A stretch of DNA of 64,000 nucleotides from Paenibacillus sp. (lineage in GTDB: Bacteria; Bacillota; Bacilli; Paenibacillales; Paenibacillaceae): the NCBI GenBank assembly GCA_023512345.1, contig JAILZT010000001.1:562599-626598 (forward strand), read 5' to 3'. Of this stretch, positions 60,702-64,000 are shown piece after piece. The notes beneath the pieces were generated by a model that was not told the origin of the DNA, searched no databases, and saw only the letters and a list, made by a program, of their open reading frames with translations. A program made the position numbers and the translations under genes. Numbering within the stretch: position 1 is the stretch's first letter; the number at the start of each line of letters is the position of its first letter.

Positions 60702-62741
60702 TTATATTTCACTTTTTAAAATCAACACTCCACGACTCGGAACAACGGCTGTACCGCTTTCCGACTTGCCTGTTAATAAATCAACACGCAGAGCAGAACC
60801 AATTTCAGCGCTAAGATCTGTCTCGGTGTGATTAAGGAGGAACAAGTAAGAAACTCCATTCTTCACACGTTGAACGGATTCGATGCCTTCGGGTGCCTTC
60901 ACCAAAGGCTGTATATCATTTTCCGCGCACACATTTGCCAAAAATTCTTGAAGAAAGCTCGCTTCCGGACTGGTAGCTACATAATAAGCTTTTCCTTCAC
61001 CGAACTTGTTGACTGTAAGGGCAGGCATCCCTTTGTAGAAATCGGAGCCATACTGGGCCAACACCTCTGCACCCTCGGAATGAATTAGATCGCAGAGTAA
61101 ATCACAATTATAACTACCGTTTAGAGCGCCCCACTCGTTGTTCATCACCATTTGATTGCTCATGCCTGGCAGCAGTGCATCAATCTCTTCCGCCCAGATA
61201 CCAAGTACCTTACGCAGTTCTCCCGGATAACCGCCTACAGTAACGAGATCATTCTCATTCACGATACCACTGAAATAAGTCGTAATAAACGTACCTCCAG
61301 CCTTTACAAAAGCTTCTACTTTTGCTGCAAAGCCCGGTTTAATCATGTACATCACTGGAGCGATAACAATCTTGTATTTAGAGAGATTCTCTTCTACACC
61401 AATCATGTCAGCTTCGATATTTTGCTGGTACAGCGCGTCATAATATTTGTGCACTTCATTCACGTAATCCAAGGCTACCGAAGGTCCGCTAGATAAATCT
61501 AGTGCCCAACGGTTCTCCCAATCGTAGATGATACCGATCTTCGCCTCACTGCGAGCATCCAGCAACTTATCTCCTAACAGCTCAAGCTCTTTGCCGAGCT
61601 CTGCACATTCACGGAATACACGTGTGTTCTCATGACCCACATGCTCAATCACAGCACCGTGGTATTTCTCGCAGGCCCCTATGGAGCGGCGAAGCTGGAA
61701 GAACATAACCGTATCTGCACCGCGCGCTACTGCTTGATAACTCCATAGGCGCATAACACCTGGACGCTTCAAAGAGTTGTACGGCTGCCAGTTTTGTTGG
61801 CTTGGCGTTTGCTCCATCAGCATGAAGGGTTGTCCGTTCTTGAGTCCACGCATCAAATCATGGGTCATCGCTGTATGGCTGACTGGAGTATCTAATGAGG
61901 GATAATTGTCCCAAGAGATAATATCCATATGCTTGGCCCATTCAAAATAATCCAGCTCTGGATAAAAGCCCATTAAATTCGTTGTAATCGGAATATTGGT
62001 ACTATGCACCTTAATGGCTTCATATTCAATTTTGTAACATTCCAGCAAGCTGTACGACATGAATCTGCGGTAATCCAATGAGATACCTTGGAAGTTGGTA
62101 CGGTTGCCATTCCACTCTTCACTCAGCTCATTAGGTACAACGATTTCTTCCCAATCATAGAACGTGTGGCCCCAGAAGCGGGTATTCCATGCTTTGTTCA
62201 GGACATCGAGGGTACCGTAGCGTTCCTGCAGCCACACACGGAATGCAGCAGCGGATTGTTCTGAATAATCATATCCACCATATTCATTGGATATATGCCA
62301 AGCTACCAAAGCTGGATGATCCTTGTAGCGTTCAGCCAGCTTGCCAGCCAGTAGTGCAGCATATTTGCGGTAGACTGGGCTGTTCGGATTAGAGTTATGA
62401 CGTCCGCCAAATTTCCGCTTTCTGCCCTGCACGTCAACCCGGGTGACTTCTGGGTAGCGGTGTGCCATCCAAGCCGGATGTCCGCCTGTTGCTGTAGCCA
62501 GGCAAACATAAGTACCATTCTTATATAATCTATCTATCATTTCATCAAGCCCTGAGAAATCATAAGTATCCTCAGAGGGCTGAATCAGCGCCCAAGAGAA
62601 AACGTTGATGGTAGCAACATCAATTCCTGCCAGCTTAAACATCCGCTCATCTTCTGCCCAATCCGGTGCTTCCCACTGTTCAGGATTGTAATCTCCACCA
62701 TACCAAATCTTTGGTAATTTATCGTTGATCACGATCTGCAC
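60702..62741 (-). CDS. GH42 beta-galactosidase
   Basis: 679 residues, cytoplasmic (no signal peptide). The N-terminal TIM barrel (about 1-400) has KIWYGGDYNPEQW, the acid/base Glu153 in AWHISNEYGG, and the nucleophile Glu near 315 in FMLMEQTPSQQNW; a trimerisation domain (about 410-620) and C-terminal beta domain follow. Hydrolyses beta-galactosides, often from plant galactan, in Bacillus-type bacteria (GanA/BgaA class). Divergent from an AraC regulator that probably controls it; 108 bases separate the two starts. Confidence 0.93.
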   Translation of the reverse strand: MQIVINDKLPKIWYGGDYNPEQWEAPDWAEDERMFKLAGIDVATINVFSWALIQPSEDTYDFSGLDEMIDRLYKNGTYVCLATATGGHPAWMAHRYPEVTRVDVQGRKRKFGGRHNSNPNSPVYRKYAALLAGKLAERYKDHPALVAWHISNEYGGYDYSEQSAAAFRVWLQERYGTLDVLNKAWNTRFWGHTFYDWEEIVVPNELSEEWNGNRTNFQGISLDYRRFMSYSLLECYKIEYEAIKVHSTNIPITTNLMGFYPELDYFEWAKHMDIISWDNYPSLDTPVSHTAMTHDLMRGLKNGQPFMLMEQTPSQQNWQPYNSLKRPGVMRLWSYQAVARGADTVMFFQLRRSIGACEKYHGAVIEHVGHENTRVFRECAELGKELELLGDKLLDARSEAKIGIIYDWENRWALDLSSGPSVALDYVNEVHKYYDALYQQNIEADMIGVEENLSKYKIVIAPVMYMIKPGFAAKVEAFVKAGGTFITTYFSGIVNENDLVTVGGYPGELRKVLGIWAEEIDALLPGMSNQMVMNNEWGALNGSYNCDLLCDLIHSEGAEVLAQYGSDFYKGMPALTVNKFGEGKAYYVATSPEASFLQEFLANVCAENDIQPLVKAPEGIESVQRVKNGVSYLFLLNHTETDLSAEIGSALRVDLLTGKSESGTAVVPSRGVLILKSEI

Positions 62742-62849
62742 ATCCTTTATAGTATAAGTATATACCTATTGTAACCCTGTCACGATGCCCTTTAAATATA
62801 ATATTTAAGATGAAGTATATAATAATGTGGCTAAAATGGAGATGTTCAT

Positions 62850-63683
62850 ATGCTGAAGACAGCCCATCGAAGAATTGTGTTTACACAAGAGGGTGGACAA
62901 CATCTGCCTATTACTCTAGAGAGTGTAGGGCACAATCCCGAACAGGAAAAAGTAACCCGGCCAGACGGTTACCCCCAGTACCACTGGATTCAAACTGTAT
63001 GTGGTGAGGGCAAGATTTTTTTTGAAAATAAAACACTTCTTTTACGGGAAGGGACTGGCCTACTGCTGCTGCCCCACACCCCACATCGATATGAAGGCGT
63101 AACCGCAGATTGGCAAACGTTTTATTTGACCTTCGGTGGTAGTTCAACTCATCATATTCTGGAATCGTTAGGTATCAAGGCCTCCTCTTTATATCGTTGG
63201 GAGAATGAGGCTCCGCTTTCTGACTTGCTGAATGGGATGCTGGCGTGGCAGGAAGAACATCAAGATATGTTTGGACTTCAAGCTTCCACGGATGCGTATC
63301 ATTTCTTAATTACTCTCAGCAAATATGGACAACTTCATAACAACGCAGGAATCTCACGGAATATCGATAAACTTCAACCCTTGTTGAAGTGGATGGATCT
63401 GAATTTCGGGGATCCCGATATTGGCTTGTATAATCTCGCTAATCAGCTTGGGGTATCGGGGCGACATCTCAACAGCTTGTTTATGCAAACCTTCGGACTA
63501 TCTCCATATGCCTATTTTGTTCGTATGCGCATGCGTAAAGCAAAGGAACTGTTGGTTGGCCAACCCCAAACGACGGTTAAAAAGATCTCCCAAATGGTAG
63601 GGTTTCGCGATGTCAGCCATTTCGTTGCTACCTTTCGCAAGCAATCAGGGACAACGCCGGAGCAATTTAGGAGACTGCACTAA
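62850..63683 (+). CDS. AraC-family transcriptional regulator
   Basis: 277 residues. N-terminal cupin-like sugar-binding domain (about 10-150: TRPDGYPQYHWIQTVCGEGKIFFENK, LLLLPHTPHRYEG) and C-terminal double HTH (about 180-277) with LANQLGVSGRHLNSLFMQTFGLSPYAYFVRMRMRKAKELL and the AraC signature ending VGFRDVSHFVATFRKQSGTTPEQFRR. Position beside the GH42 gene points to activation by a galactoside. The ribosome binding site is weak (GGAG about 9 bases upstream). Confidence 0.92.
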   Translation: MLKTAHRRIVFTQEGGQHLPITLESVGHNPEQEKVTRPDGYPQYHWIQTVCGEGKIFFENKTLLLREGTGLLLLPHTPHRYEGVTADWQTFYLTFGGSSTHHILESLGIKASSLYRWENEAPLSDLLNGMLAWQEEHQDMFGLQASTDAYHFLITLSKYGQLHNNAGISRNIDKLQPLLKWMDLNFGDPDIGLYNLANQLGVSGRHLNSLFMQTFGLSPYAYFVRMRMRKAKELLVGQPQTTVKKISQMVGFRDVSHFVATFRKQSGTTPEQFRRLH

Positions 63684-63709
63684 GGGAACGGGCTAGGGTG
63701 GCACTTTTT

Positions 63710-63815
63710 CATCTCATTGGCCCCTTTTCGCTCGCTGAGGCCAATTCAAGTGTATTTTTACACCTCATTGGCCCCATTCCGCTCGCAGACACCTAATCAA
63801 ATGTATTTTCTCTTA
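63710..63815. repeat. Second 51-bp repeat locus, about two units
   Basis: CATCTCATTGGCCCC at 63710 recurs as CACCTCATTGGCCCC at 63761 (51 bp on), and AAGTGTAT at 63748 recurs as AAATGTAT at 63799 (51 bp). The core AAGTGTATTTTTACACCTC resembles the core of the 20-kb repeat, so the two loci belong to one family. It ends against the insertion sequence. Confidence 0.75.
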
Positions 63816-63825
63816 GGCCCCCTAA

Positions 63826-64000
63826 TGGAACTGGAGAGTTGCCCCCCAATTTACTACACTGTAAGAGAGAGGGAGGCGAGCTTCATGAAAAGAAGAAAAG
63901 CCTATGAAGAAATCCGACTACAGATTGTGAAAGAAGCACTCTCTGGGGTTAAGGTGGGGGTGTTGGCCCGGCGGTATGAGATGCATCCGGAAACCATACG
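63826..64000 (+). mobile_element. Left end of an insertion sequence, cut by the window
   Basis: A transposase-type gene starts 59 bases in and runs off the window. A possible left end is TGGAACTGGAGAGTTGCCCC near 63826, but without the right end the inverted repeat and target duplication cannot be verified. It lies directly beside the 51-bp repeat. Confidence 0.5.
63885..64000 (+). CDS. Transposase OrfA-type helix-turn-helix protein (partial)
   Basis: 38 residues are visible from ATG 63885, preceded by GGGAGG. The sequence EIRLQIVKEALSGVKVGVLA and RRYEMHPETI is the HTH_Tnp_1 pattern of IS3-family OrfA: a helix that binds DNA before a fusion with OrfB by frameshifting. The rest is outside the window. 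Confidence 0.75.
   Translation, partial: MKRRKAYEEIRLQIVKEALSGVKVGVLARRYEMHPETI

Noticed and set aside
1..64000. CRISPR array, tRNA or rRNA genes
   Set aside because: I saw no regularly spaced identical direct repeats of CRISPR size with unique spacers, and no tRNA or rRNA signature on either strand.

Overview
The window looks like chromosomal DNA of a Gram-positive, endospore-former-type Firmicute, most likely Paenibacillus or a close relative. The pointers are a SinR homologue with a SinI-like tail, an aa3-type quinol oxidase (QoxABCD), a family II Mn-dependent pyrophosphatase, stalk-domain (copper amine oxidase N-like) secreted proteins, an SLH-anchored surface protein, AAGGAGG-type ribosome binding sites and frequent GTG/TTG starts. 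The genus call is inference from gene content; no rRNA or tRNA is present.

Layout. 1-5.4 kb: the end of an exopolysaccharide operon (nucleotide-sugar dehydrogenase, receiver protein, processive GT2 synthase, HEAT-repeat membrane protein) runs leftwards out of the window. It diverges from a sinR-like repressor, and two near-identical 16-bp inverted repeats sit in its leader. 5.4-16 kb: housekeeping and stress genes (nitroreductase with an Rrf2 repressor and two palindromic operators, pyrophosphatase, AAC(3)-type acetyltransferase, ring-cleaving dioxygenase, pyrimidine nucleotidase, mismatch glycosylase, amino-acid ABC importer, polysaccharide deacetylase). 16-20 kb: qoxABCD. 20-22 kb: a tandem 51-bp repeat and a chemoreceptor.

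22.2-28.9 kb: a cobalamin-riboswitch operon encoding an SLH-anchored protein (alpha/alpha toroid plus DUF4430), a DUF4430 lipoprotein and an ECF transporter (T, fused A-A, S). The two extracellular proteins together recapitulate the domain plan of animal transcobalamin/intrinsic factor, so this reads as a surface B12 capture-and-import pathway. A CopC-CopD fusion follows.

30.8-47.9 kb: the most unusual region, a divergent ten-gene cluster. The left arm holds a secreted vWA protein with a cytoplasmic tail, a large tubulin/FtsZ-like GTPase, an unrecognised 803-aa protein, a membrane vWA protein, a beta-sandwich protein, a zinc-ribbon TRAFAC-like GTPase and a 994-aa GTPase-associated (GAP1-like) protein. 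The right arm holds a 48-aa membrane peptide, a zinc-ribbon membrane protein and a 594-aa membrane-anchored protein. Close spacing and overlaps suggest one machine; its function is not known from the sequence.

48-64 kb: a Gfo/Idh/MocA oxidoreductase, YceI-like protein, OmpR/HK two-component system, Cache chemoreceptor, amidase, YpsA-like protein, HxlR regulator with a divergent MDR oxidoreductase, SDR, a decayed VOC gene, a GH42 beta-galactosidase with divergent AraC regulator, another 51-bp repeat locus and the start of an insertion sequence at the right edge. Many operons end in clear intrinsic terminators, and several starts were moved to match a ribosome binding site.
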